This document shows, piece after piece, positions 37,509 through 46,100 of a DNA stretch of 64,000 nucleotides. The notes under the pieces were generated by a model. That model did no database searches. It had not been told where the DNA came from and saw only the letters and a list, made by a program, of their open reading frames with translations. The translations under genes were made by a program, and so were the position numbers. The first letter of the stretch is position 1; each line of letters begins with the position of its first letter. Source of the stretch: JANNUT01 sp046331425 (GTDB taxonomy: Bacteria; Acidobacteriota; Polarisedimenticolia; J045); NCBI GenBank assembly GCA_046331425.1, contig JAXLQU010000004.1, positions 153,637 to 217,636 on the forward strand. The letters are read 5' to 3'.

Positions 37509-37535
37509 GGTCACAGCGCAAAACGAAGAGTGACC
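37509..37535. promoter_or_regulatory. Inverted repeat GGTCAC-N15-GTGACC upstream of the cytochrome island
   Basis: The two hexamers are perfect complements, 99 bases before the first cytochrome start. They could be an operator for a dimeric regulator or the stem of a leader structure. The remaining 37333-37633 gap (301 bases) holds the island promoter region but no clear -35/-10 or sigma54 match. Confidence 0.35.
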
Positions 37536-37633
37536 GAAACTGTACCTGAGAGAGCAAACTCCAGACTGAGAGAACAGATCCTGCACTCGCGTAAGGTGGA
37601 CGTAAGATTTCAGCCCGAGGAACAGGTCAGACA

Positions 37634-39628
37634 ATGCGCGTGATCAAACCGATCCAAGGTTGGTGGTTCCGACGGTTGGCTGAGCACTGTGCGCCACTCG
37701 CGCTGCTGATTGCCCTGTTGTTCGTCAGTGGGCTACCCGCATGGGCAGAAGCTCGGCGCTTTCAACCCAAGAGTTGTCTGGAATGCCACAAGCAAGAGGC
37801 GGCCAAGTATTCCGCCGCCAAGACGGCGCATCCGGGGGTCGCGAACGGCAAGTGTGAAGATTGCCACATGCGTCATGGGCTCGTGCCCAAGCTGCTCCTG
37901 AAGAAGGATGGCAACGATCTTTGCTTTGACTGTCACAAGAAAGCAGAACTCGGTCTCGACCAGAAATTCGTACATTCCGCCCTCAAGGGAGGGAAGTGCA
38001 CGGTCTGCCACGAAGCGCACGCCTCCGATGGTGCGCACCTGCTCAAGAAGCAGGGAGCTGCGTCCTGCTATGAGTGTCACGCCAAGTCGGCCTTCGAAAA
38101 ACCGGTCGTGCACGAGGTGCTTCGTAAGGACGGTTGCTCGGCTTGTCACAGCTCGCACGGATCCAGCGAAGCGGCGCTCTTGATCAAGCCGCAGACCGCG
38201 CTTTGCATCTCGTGTCACGAGCCGGGTAAGGACGCATTCAAACGAGCGCACGCCGGCTACCCCGTCGAGAAGTCCAACTGCAGCGTCTGTCACGATCCTC
38301 ACTCGTCCACTCTCAAGGGCCTCTTGAAGACCAGCGTCCACAACCCGGTGGCGGTTGCGGCCTGCGACAAGTGTCACCAAGCCGCGACCTCGCCAACGCC
38401 GTTCACCCTCAAGGGTGATGCCGAACAGATGTGCGCCGAGTGTCACGACTCGGCCAAGCTCACCGCCGGTCGCGATACCGTGCACGTTCCATTTGAAACC
38501 GGGATGTGCTTGTCCTGTCACGATCCGCACTCATCGCAACAACCGAAGTTGGTTTCCAAAGCTGGAAACCTGTTGTGTGCCGAGTGCCATGAGGAGCAGG
38601 TCAAAGAGCAACCGTTCCCGCACCAGCCGATGCTCGACGAGAAGGGTTGCCTGTCGTGTCACTCTCCGCACGCCGGTTTCGGCACGGCGATCTTGGCGGT
38701 GAAAGAAGACGATCTCTGCTTTGGTTGTCACACGGCGATGAAGGACGCTCCTGCCCCGAAGGTCGAGCACATGCCGTTCAGCCAGGGGATGTGTTTGTCC
38801 TGCCACAACCCGCATGGCTCCGGCGTGCCGGCAATCATGAAAGCCAGGCAGGACAAGGTTTGCTACGAGTGCCATACCGACGCCGAAGCCAACTCGATGA
38901 AGAGCAGCGTTCACTCACCGGTGGCCGCAGGAAACTGCACGGCCTGCCATTCCTCGCATGGCAGCAATGAAGAGAAGATCTTGCGCAAATCGGGCGCAGA
39001 CCTTTGCAGTCAGTGTCATTCCGAATTGATGAAGGAAACCGCGGGCAGCACGATGCACTCACCGTTCGAAAGCGGTGATTGCCTCGGTTGTCACGACCCA
39101 CACGCGAGCGATCTGCCCGGCATGATCCTCAAACCGCAGATCGAACTTTGCGCCGACTGCCACGCCGATATTCCCGATGAGATGAAAGCGGCACGCAGCA
39201 AGCATTCGCCGGTTGCGGGAGGGGAGTGCACCAAGTGTCATAGCCCGCACAAGGCGACGATGGCCAAACTGTTGCTCGCCCCGCCCCCCGATCTGTGCTT
39301 GACGTGTCACACCGTGGTCAAGACCACGATGGCGCAACAGTATCCTCACGCGCCCGCCGCGCGCGATTGCCTGCGCTGCCACTCGCCGCATTTCTCGAAG
39401 CAGTCAACCTTGCTCACCAACTCGATGCAGTCCTTGTGCGCCGAGTGCCACGACGTCAAAGCCGACGCGTTCGCACAAGCGCACCTCGACATCAATCCAG
39501 CCGTGATGACCTGTACCAACTGCCATGAACCGCATGCATCCAACGACCCCAAGCTGTTCAAGAGCGAGCAGCACGCACCGTTTGCAGGCCGGTCCTGCGA
39601 GGAATGCCATGTTGTACGCAAGCGCTAG
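37634..39628 (+). CDS. 26-heme c-type cytochrome (doubled CXXCH family)
   Basis: This 664-residue protein has a signal peptide (LIALLFVSGLPAWAEA). I count 26 CXXCH motifs spread evenly through the mature chain, mostly in pairs (CxxCH, about 20-25 residues, CxxCH followed by DPHSS, NPHGS or SPH), the doubled-CXXCH repeat pattern. Extra conserved His in the VHxP/MHSPF spacers are probable sixth ligands, giving bis-His hemes. It is probably a periplasmic or outer-surface electron conduit. Its 3' end overlaps the next cytochrome start by 20 bases. First gene of the electron-transfer island. Confidence 0.95.
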   Translation: MRVIKPIQGWWFRRLAEHCAPLALLIALLFVSGLPAWAEARRFQPKSCLECHKQEAAKYSAAKTAHPGVANGKCEDCHMRHGLVPKLLLKKDGNDLCFDCHKKAELGLDQKFVHSALKGGKCTVCHEAHASDGAHLLKKQGAASCYECHAKSAFEKPVVHEVLRKDGCSACHSSHGSSEAALLIKPQTALCISCHEPGKDAFKRAHAGYPVEKSNCSVCHDPHSSTLKGLLKTSVHNPVAVAACDKCHQAATSPTPFTLKGDAEQMCAECHDSAKLTAGRDTVHVPFETGMCLSCHDPHSSQQPKLVSKAGNLLCAECHEEQVKEQPFPHQPMLDEKGCLSCHSPHAGFGTAILAVKEDDLCFGCHTAMKDAPAPKVEHMPFSQGMCLSCHNPHGSGVPAIMKARQDKVCYECHTDAEANSMKSSVHSPVAAGNCTACHSSHGSNEEKILRKSGADLCSQCHSELMKETAGSTMHSPFESGDCLGCHDPHASDLPGMILKPQIELCADCHADIPDEMKAARSKHSPVAGGECTKCHSPHKATMAKLLLAPPPDLCLTCHTVVKTTMAQQYPHAPAARDCLRCHSPHFSKQSTLLTNSMQSLCAECHDVKADAFAQAHLDINPAVMTCTNCHEPHASNDPKLFKSEQHAPFAGRSCEECHVVRKR

Positions 39629-40913
39629 CCGCGGTCTCGCGCCAGCCCGTCGACGGGAAGTCCTCTGTATGGCGGTCGTGCTGCTGATCGGCGGCGCGTG
39701 GGCCGTTGCGGCCGAAGAGAACAAGTTCCATCTCAAGCCCGGTGCGCAGGTCAAGTCCTGCGCCGAGTGTCATCCCGACTTCGAAGAGACTCTCAAACTC
39801 CCGTTCGTGCACTCGCCTGTGAAAGCGGGGACATGTTCCGACTGCCACAGCCCCCACGCCTCCGATCACGGCAAGTTGTTGGCCGCCGATGTGAAGCAGA
39901 TCTGCACGGAGTGTCACGCCGACATCAAGCCGGCCGAGGCGCGCAGCACCCATCCGCCGGTCGCGACGGGCGACTGTGCCAAGTGTCACGACCCTCATGC
40001 CGCCAAGAATGCCAACAACCTTCCGATCGCTGGCAATGAGTTGTGTTTCAGTTGTCATACCGAGATGAAGAAGTCTCTGGCCGCCAACACGTTCAAGCAT
40101 GCCCCGGTCGAGAAGAGTTGCCTGACCTGTCACGATCCGCACTCCTCGGCCGGCTCTGAATCACTCTTGAAGACGGCGGTCCCCGCGCTGTGCAGCACCT
40201 GCCACAAGGCCGCTGATCCGGCGTTCACCAAAGCGCACATGGGCTACAACGTGGCCAAATCGAATTGCATCTCCTGCCATGATCCGCACGGCTCGAGTAG
40301 CCGCGGAACGTTGTGGACCAGCGTGCATCAGCCGGTCGCCAGCAAGATGTGCGGGCAGTGTCACGTCGAGCCAACCGCGTCGGGTGTCATCAAGCTGAAG
40401 AAGACCGGCGCTGATCTGTGCCGTAGCTGCCACGTCGACATGATCAATGAAACGCTGGCCAAGCCGCGGATTCACTGGCCCGTGATCGACAAGACGGCCT
40501 GCACCAACTGCCACAATCCGCATGCCTCGAAGCAGAAGCCGCTGTTGAAGCAGCCGGAAGCGGTGTTGTGTGGGAGCTGTCATCGCGATGCGGTGAAGCG
40601 CCAGGTCAAGTCGGTCACGCCGCACCCACCGGTGGCGGACGGCGAATGCTCCACGTGTCATTCGGGGCACGCCTCCAACGGCGTCTACTTGCTAGCGTCC
40701 GAGAACGTCGTCGATCTGTGCGGTACTTGCCACGATTGGCAACGGCACTCGACGCACCCGATTGGCGCCAAGGTGATCGACCCGCGAAACAAGAATCTGT
40801 CGTTGGACTGTTTGAGTTGTCATCGCTCGCACGGCTCCGCGTTCAAACACCTGTCCTACAACGACACCAAGACCGATCTTTGCGTGCAGTGCCATGAACA
40901 GCTCAAGAGGTGA
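39609..40913 (+). CDS. 16-heme c-type cytochrome (doubled CXXCH family)
   Basis: Start chosen at ATG 39609 with GCGAGG just upstream (a longer frame reaches 39525; ATG 39669 is another option), giving 434 residues. A signal peptide (MAVVLLIGGAWAVAAEE) is followed by 16 CXXCH motifs in the same doubled arrangement as the preceding gene (FHLKPGAQVKSCAECH, then repeated HSPVxxGxCxxCHxPHA units). The two are clearly paralogues in tandem. A soluble periplasmic electron carrier or a partner of an outer-membrane porin is likely. The NHL gene begins 5 bases after its stop. Confidence 0.95.
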   Translation: MLYASASRGLAPARRREVLCMAVVLLIGGAWAVAAEENKFHLKPGAQVKSCAECHPDFEETLKLPFVHSPVKAGTCSDCHSPHASDHGKLLAADVKQICTECHADIKPAEARSTHPPVATGDCAKCHDPHAAKNANNLPIAGNELCFSCHTEMKKSLAANTFKHAPVEKSCLTCHDPHSSAGSESLLKTAVPALCSTCHKAADPAFTKAHMGYNVAKSNCISCHDPHGSSSRGTLWTSVHQPVASKMCGQCHVEPTASGVIKLKKTGADLCRSCHVDMINETLAKPRIHWPVIDKTACTNCHNPHASKQKPLLKQPEAVLCGSCHRDAVKRQVKSVTPHPPVADGECSTCHSGHASNGVYLLASENVVDLCGTCHDWQRHSTHPIGAKVIDPRNKNLSLDCLSCHRSHGSAFKHLSYNDTKTDLCVQCHEQLKR

Positions 40914-40917
40914 TGGA

Positions 40918-41832
40918 ATGCGCGCACTCAAGAAACTCGGTAGCGCGGCAGGTGCGATCGGCGTCGTCATCGCCGTGTCATTCACGGCGATACAAGCGGC
41001 AGAAGGCGTCAAGCTGCGCGTCGCGGGGGCGGCGTATCGCGATATCGACGGCGTGCCGATTGTCCGGCCGGAAGGGATCGCGTGTCGTGGTGGTGGTTTT
41101 GTTGTGCTGGCCGACACCGGTGGTGGTCGCTTCTTGGAGTTTCAATTCGATGCCGGTTCCGGTGTCACGGCACGCCGGGCGTTCACCGTCACCCAGGTAG
41201 CGGCCCCGATTCGCGTTGCCTTCAATTCCAAGAATGAGTTGTACGTTCTGGACGGCAAGACTCGCAGAATTGCCCGGCTCGACGCCGACGGCGCCTTCCA
41301 AAACTACGTCGAGTTTCCGGGATCCAACGCATCCGCGGTGCGCAGTATCGACGTTGGAAAGCAGGACGAGCTGTACGTACTCGACGTGGCTGCAGCGCGC
41401 GTCGTGGTGTTGGACCGAGATGGCAAACTGCAGCGCGAGTTGGCATTCCCGGCCGAGGCCAAGTTCTTCTCCGATCTGGCGGTCAACTCGAAGGGCGATC
41501 TGTTTCTGATCGACAGCGTGGGCCGCCGCGTCTTCGCGGCAAAGGCTGGTGCCGTTGCGATCACCGCGTTGAGCGAGAGCCTGCAGGAGGACGTCGATTT
41601 CCCGGTATCGATTGCCGCCGACGATGCCGGAAAGCTGTATCTCGTCGATCAGAACGGCGGTGGAGTCGTCTCTGTGGGGCAAGATGGAACGTTTCGGGGA
41701 CGGCAATCGAGCATGGGTTGGCGTGAGGGGTTCTTGCGCTATCCCACCGATCTCTGTGTGGACGACAAAGGGAACCTGTTCGTAGCAGATCGCGAAAACA
41801 AACGCATCCAGGCGTTCTTCATCGCGCAGTAA
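40918..41832 (+). CDS. NHL-repeat six-bladed propeller, periplasmic
   Basis: This 304-residue protein starts at ATG 40918 (AAGAGGTGATGGA upstream). A signal peptide (IGVVIAVSFTAIQAAEG) precedes repeated NHL/SMP-30-type blades: ELYVLDGKTRRIARLDADG, ELYVLDVAAARVVVLDRDG, DLFLIDSVGRRV, KLYLVDQNGGG and NLFVADRENKRIQAF. Such propellers commonly accompany multiheme cytochrome operons and probably act in protein contact or assembly. Cotranscribed with the two cytochromes; the sensor kinase follows after 84 bases. Confidence 0.9.
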   Translation: MRALKKLGSAAGAIGVVIAVSFTAIQAAEGVKLRVAGAAYRDIDGVPIVRPEGIACRGGGFVVLADTGGGRFLEFQFDAGSGVTARRAFTVTQVAAPIRVAFNSKNELYVLDGKTRRIARLDADGAFQNYVEFPGSNASAVRSIDVGKQDELYVLDVAAARVVVLDRDGKLQRELAFPAEAKFFSDLAVNSKGDLFLIDSVGRRVFAAKAGAVAITALSESLQEDVDFPVSIAADDAGKLYLVDQNGGGVVSVGQDGTFRGRQSSMGWREGFLRYPTDLCVDDKGNLFVADRENKRIQAFFIAQ

Positions 41833-41916
41833 GGGAGGTGGGACCATGCCCGTGTCGGTACCACTGCGGGCCCCTGCAGCCTCCGGCCCCGTCTTTGGCG
41901 GCCCGATGTTCGCCGC

Positions 41917-43371
41917 ATGAAACTCAAGATCATCATCGGTTTGAGTGTGTTTGCCGTCGTGTTTCTGCTGGCGTGCGTCTATCTGCTTCGAATCGTCAAC
42001 GACTCAACCGCGAAGCTCGACAACGTCGTCATGCTGCATCAAATCGAAATTCTTCGGGAACGATACCTGTTGCGGATCAATCGCGCGCAAATGAGCCTCG
42101 CGCTTTCCGAGACGGGGCAATCGCAGGCACCTGAAACCGCGGCGGAGCATGCGCGTGAGATGCATCACGCGATCGAGTCTTGTTTCGACTGCCACCATAC
42201 GGCAACGGTTCAAGCGAAGCTTACGGAACTGAAGGAGCGGACCGAGGCGTTCGAGGCCGCTATCCTGCGTGCCTTGTTACGACAGTCGGAATCGGCACTG
42301 GGGCTGGTCGAGCGCCGCACCGCCTTCGAGATCGGCGAGGATCTCTCCACCCGCGTCAGCGACATGATCGCAAGCACGGGCGCCAATCTCGAGAGCCAGC
42401 GTAAACAGGCCTCAGAAGAGGTCGCTGCCGAGCGAACAGTGTTGTACCTGTTGGTCATCGGCATCCCGATCATCACCGTTGTGCTGGGCGTCATCTTCAT
42501 CAAGGGCCATACCCGCCCGCTGTACACGCTGATGGAATCGACGCGCCGGTTGAAGGCTGGTGAGCTCGACCATCGTGTCACGGGGCTGACGCACGAGGTT
42601 GGCGAACTCGCCACAGCCTTCAACGAGATGGCGTCGTCGCTGCAGGAACAGGTGACCAAGATGCAGCGGGCCGAGCAGTTGGCGGTGTTGGGGGAACTTG
42701 CTGCCGGGTTTGCGCACGAGATCAAAAACCCGATGGCCGGGATCAAGGTGGCGATGGAAGTCCTGTCGAAAGAGGCGAACCTGACCGGCGAGGACAAGTT
42801 GACGATCGAGAAGGTCGTCGCCGAGATCGCGCACCTGGAAACACTCATGAAGGAATTCCTGAACTTCGCCAAGCCTCCGCGGCCGCAACCGGCCGAACTC
42901 GACATCAACGCATCGCTGGATTCAACGCTCGCGTTCTACTTGCGGAGCAGCTTGGGTCGAAGGGACCCAGGAAAGGCGATCGAGATCGTCAAGCAGTTCG
43001 GTGCGCTACCGCACGCCGTTGCCGACCCGCATCAACTCGAGCAAGTGCTGCTGAATCTGATGATCAACGCGGTGGACGCCATGCCCGATGGCGGAACGCT
43101 CACGGTGCGAACAGGAGCGGCGAGTGGCGGCGAGTCGATCGAAATCGCGATCATCGATACCGGCAAGGGGATCGACAAGCATTTCGCCGGCAAGATCTTT
43201 CAGCCGTTTTTCACCACCAAGCGAGGGGGCACGGGACTTGGATTGGCAATCTCGCGACAGCTCATCGAACAGAACGACGGAACACTCACAGTCGCCGACA
43301 ACCCCACTGGCGGCTCCATTTTCACCGTTCGCCTCCCGGCGCGCTCGGCCGACAAGGGCAACGCAGCATGA
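41917..43371 (+). CDS. Sensor histidine kinase with a c-type heme site in its periplasmic domain
   Basis: This 484-residue protein has TM1 at about 3-25 and a periplasmic helical domain with one CXXCH (CFDCH, Cys89-His93) followed by another His. TM2 lies at about 172-196, HAMP at 197-249, HisKA with His267 in GFAHEIKNPMAG, and an HATPase with LLNLMINAVDAM, DTGKGI and GTGLGLAISRQL. The heme motif indicates a redox- or gas-sensing kinase, as found in metal-reducing deltaproteobacteria. Its stop overlaps the response-regulator start by 4 bases. Inserted in the cytochrome cluster, so it probably senses respiratory or redox status. Confidence 0.95.
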   Translation: MKLKIIIGLSVFAVVFLLACVYLLRIVNDSTAKLDNVVMLHQIEILRERYLLRINRAQMSLALSETGQSQAPETAAEHAREMHHAIESCFDCHHTATVQAKLTELKERTEAFEAAILRALLRQSESALGLVERRTAFEIGEDLSTRVSDMIASTGANLESQRKQASEEVAAERTVLYLLVIGIPIITVVLGVIFIKGHTRPLYTLMESTRRLKAGELDHRVTGLTHEVGELATAFNEMASSLQEQVTKMQRAEQLAVLGELAAGFAHEIKNPMAGIKVAMEVLSKEANLTGEDKLTIEKVVAEIAHLETLMKEFLNFAKPPRPQPAELDINASLDSTLAFYLRSSLGRRDPGKAIEIVKQFGALPHAVADPHQLEQVLLNLMINAVDAMPDGGTLTVRTGAASGGESIEIAIIDTGKGIDKHFAGKIFQPFFTTKRGGTGLGLAISRQLIEQNDGTLTVADNPTGGSIFTVRLPARSADKGNAA

Positions 43372-44765
43372 AGCCGAGGGCGCGCATTCTGGTGGTCGAT
43401 GACGATGACCTGATTGTCTCGATGTTGGCCCGCGTGCTACGCGGCGACGGCTACGAGGTTCGCACCGAGTCGGACCCCGCCGGCGTTGTCGAGGCGGCTC
43501 GAGTGTTTGCGCCCGATGTCATGTTGCTCGACATCAAGCTGCCTGGACGCAGTGGAATCGAACTGCTGGAAGAGGTCGTTGCGCAGGGCTTGGCACGGCA
43601 AGTCGTGATGCTAACAGCCGACGACAGCGCCGAGACAGCGGTCAAAGCAATGAAGCTCGGCGCCGCCGACTACCTCACCAAACCATTCAACCTGGAGGAA
43701 GTGCAACTCGTGATCGCGGCTGCCGTCGAGAAGGGGCGACTGCGCCGCGAGGTCGACTATCTGCGACGTGTCAGTCAGGAACTGATGCAGCACGATTTTG
43801 TCGGCACGGCCGATGTGATTCTGGAGTTGAAAGAGAAGGCCGCGACCCTCGCCGACGCAGGCGTGGGTGTGATCCTGATTACGGGAGAAAGCGGCACCGG
43901 CAAGGAGCTGCTTGCGCGCTACATTCACGAGCGAATGCACGGTGACGAGGGATCCAACCAGGCGCCGTTCGTCGGAATCAACTGCGCCGCGCTGCCCGAG
44001 ACATTGATCGAAAGCGAGTTGTTCGGGCACGAGAAGGGCGCGTTCACCGACGCCAAGTCCGAGAAGAAGGGTGTGTTCGAGCTAGCCTACGGCGGAACGA
44101 TCTTGCTGGACGAGGTCGCCGAGATGCAGTTGCATCTGCAAAGCAAGCTGCTCCGCGTCTTGGAAGAACGTCAAGTGCGCAGGATCGGTGCACGTCAAAC
44201 GATCCCGTTCGAAGGTACGGTCATCACCACCACGAATCGCGATCTGACGACCGCCGTCGAGCAAGGCGCCTTCCGTATCGATCTGCTTTATCGGCTCAAC
44301 GCGTTTGCCTTGCAGATCCCACCGCTGCGCGAACGACCCGGCGACGTGATGTTGTTGGCCCACCATTTCTTGGAGCATTTCTCGATGCGCTACCAGAGAA
44401 CATCACTGCGGGACTTTTCGCCGGAGGCGGCCGACCTGATGACCGCCTATAGCTGGCCAGGAAACGTGCGCGAGCTGCGCAATGTAATCGAGCGGATCGT
44501 GGTGTTGGAGAAGGGAGAGCGCGTCCTGCCCTACAACCTGCCCAAAGAGATCGCTCGACCCCGTGTGAACACCGTTGGCGGAACGAACCCGGGACAACTG
44601 CCGATGACCCTTCCCGATGGTGGAATTTCGCTCGACGCTGTGGAACGGAGCCTGATCGAGCAGGCCCTGCAGCGAGCCGACGGCAACAAAACCCAAGCCG
44701 CCAAGTTGTTAGACATCAGCTACGACTCACTGCGCTATCAGATCAAGAAGCTGGGACTCGAGTAG
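43368..44765 (+). CDS. NtrC-family sigma54-dependent response regulator of the heme kinase
   Basis: This 465-residue protein has a receiver domain with DDDD near residue 10 and phosphoacceptor Asp55 (MLLDIKLPGRSG). An AAA+ domain follows with Walker A GESGTGKE near 172, a GAFTDA loop in place of the more usual GAFTGA, Walker B TILLDEVAE, and a C-terminal Fis-type HTH (GNKTQAAKLLDISYDSLRYQ). GAFTDA is a known variant of the sigma54-contacting loop. It is coupled to the heme-sensing kinase by ATGA. A near-consensus sigma54 site occurs 169 bases past its stop, upstream of the NHL-OmcS pair, its probable target. Confidence 0.95.
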   Translation: MKPRARILVVDDDDLIVSMLARVLRGDGYEVRTESDPAGVVEAARVFAPDVMLLDIKLPGRSGIELLEEVVAQGLARQVVMLTADDSAETAVKAMKLGAADYLTKPFNLEEVQLVIAAAVEKGRLRREVDYLRRVSQELMQHDFVGTADVILELKEKAATLADAGVGVILITGESGTGKELLARYIHERMHGDEGSNQAPFVGINCAALPETLIESELFGHEKGAFTDAKSEKKGVFELAYGGTILLDEVAEMQLHLQSKLLRVLEERQVRRIGARQTIPFEGTVITTTNRDLTTAVEQGAFRIDLLYRLNAFALQIPPLRERPGDVMLLAHHFLEHFSMRYQRTSLRDFSPEAADLMTAYSWPGNVRELRNVIERIVVLEKGERVLPYNLPKEIARPRVNTVGGTNPGQLPMTLPDGGISLDAVERSLIEQALQRADGNKTQAAKLLDISYDSLRYQIKKLGLE

Positions 44766-44922
44766 GCGTCGTGCTTAACCTGCGTCCCCCACGAAGAGCC
44801 CAAGAGCGAAGACCCAGTCCAAACCTGGGGATTTGCCCAGCCCGGCCTGGGGATTCCACCCAAAGTCCGGTCGATGGTTTCAACCTGTCGTTGCAAGGTA
44901 CTCATGCTAAGGAGGTTAGCGA

Positions 44923-44973
44923 ATGTCCCACTCTGGCACGGAGGCTGCATTAACAGTAAGGCATGAACGGTAG
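44923..44973 (+). CDS. Possible 16-codon leader ORF overlapping the NHL gene start
   Basis: AAGGAGG lies 8 bases before an ATG encoding MSHSGTEAALTVRHER and a TAG. The ribosome site is stronger than that of the NHL gene whose ATG (44963) it overlaps in another frame. It might couple or attenuate translation of the NHL gene, or be a relic of an earlier start. It also covers the sigma54-like site, so a transcript from that site would not contain it. Tentative. Confidence 0.3.
   Translation: MSHSGTEAALTVRHER
44934..44949 (+). promoter_or_regulatory. Near-consensus sigma54 promoter upstream of the NHL-OmcS genes
   Basis: TGGCACGGAGGCTGCA matches TGGCACR-N4-TTGCW with one mismatch (CTGC for TTGC) and the correct 10-base spacing of GG and GC. 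Transcription would start near 44960, only about 3 bases before the annotated NHL ATG, which would make that mRNA almost leaderless. That weakens the call. A sigma54 activator gene ends 169 bases upstream, which supports it. Confidence 0.55.
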
Positions 44974-45919
44974 AGGCGTTGCGCGCGGACTGGCGAGCTT
45001 GGTAGCCCTGGCTGCCGGCAGCGGTTCGTTGTGCCTCGCTCAGGTGACCGTTTCCCATCTGTATAACCTGGCGAACTTCTCCGGCGTGCTGCCGTTCAGC
45101 GACGTTCGGCTCTCGGGCGACAGCCTGCACGATGAGCTTTACGTGATCGAGGGAAACGCAGTGCGGGTCTTCAACCCATCGGGAATGGAGATCTTCACTT
45201 TCGGTAACGACACCGACCTGGGGAATATTCGAGACCTGGTTGTCGACGAAGACGGCGACCTCTTCATCCTCTCCGATTCGGGCCAAGTCAATGGGAGCGA
45301 ACCGGAAGCGTTCGTACTTCGGTGCAATTATCGCGGCGAGCCAAAGGCGCAATTGGCACTGACCCACCTCCCCGAGGAGTTCGCAGGGTTCTCGCCCAGC
45401 CGAATGTTCTATCGCGACGGGAAGCTCTTGCTGGTCAGCACGCGACAGATGTGGGCGGTCAGCGCCGATCGCGGCGGTTCGGTCGAGAAAAGCTACGACC
45501 TGGGAAAACTCGCCGGCGTCGATGACACGCATCGCCCCGACACAGAGATCTTCGGCGTGGACGTCGACCCATCGGGAAATCTGCTGTTCACCATTCCGGT
45601 GATGTTCAGAGCGTTCGTCATGGCGCCCGACGGGTCCGTCAGCTCGTTCGGCAGGTCGGGATCTGGGCCGGGGATGTTCGGAATCACCGCCGGAATCACG
45701 GGTGACGGCCACGGCAACATCTTCGTGGCCGACAAACTGCGAAGCGTCGTGATGGTTTTCGACTCGGAGTTCCGCTTCGTCCGAGAGTTCGGAGCGAGGG
45801 GAATCCGCCCCGAGAACCTGATCGTTCCCAATCAGTTGACCTATGTGAAGTCGGGCAAGCTGTTCGTGACCCAAGCCCGAAGCCGGGGAGTTTCGGTATT
45901 CACCGTGACGTACCAATGA
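44963..45919 (+). CDS. NHL-repeat propeller preceding the OmcS-type cytochrome
   Basis: This 318-residue protein has a signal peptide (GLASLVALAAGSGSLCLAQ). The blades are ELYVIEGNAVRVFNPSGMEI, DLFILSDSG, MWAVSADRGGSVEKSYDL, NLLFTIPVM, NIFVADKLRSVVMVFD and KLFVTQARSRGVSVFTV. It resembles the NHL protein at 40.9 kb in fold. As I recall, an NHL-repeat gene also neighbours omcS in Geobacter sulfurreducens, and the adjacency here fits. It probably supports folding, secretion or anchoring of the cytochrome. No heme motif. The 181 bases to the next gene carry that gene's leader. Confidence 0.85.
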   Translation: MNGRGVARGLASLVALAAGSGSLCLAQVTVSHLYNLANFSGVLPFSDVRLSGDSLHDELYVIEGNAVRVFNPSGMEIFTFGNDTDLGNIRDLVVDEDGDLFILSDSGQVNGSEPEAFVLRCNYRGEPKAQLALTHLPEEFAGFSPSRMFYRDGKLLLVSTRQMWAVSADRGGSVEKSYDLGKLAGVDDTHRPDTEIFGVDVDPSGNLLFTIPVMFRAFVMAPDGSVSSFGRSGSGPGMFGITAGITGDGHGNIFVADKLRSVVMVFDSEFRFVREFGARGIRPENLIVPNQLTYVKSGKLFVTQARSRGVSVFTVTYQ

Positions 45920-46100
45920 AGGGAGGTGTCGCACATCGAGACACTCTTGCTTGACCAAGCGCAATTGGAATTAGGACCTAAACGTAGAACACTCTGCATC
46001 GAACCAGTTCCTCCGACACGGCAAACCCCTCCAGAGGCGGGGCGGCACACAGAGACGAGACAGGCCGGGTAGCCGGAGAGCACCAAGGAGGCTTAGGACC

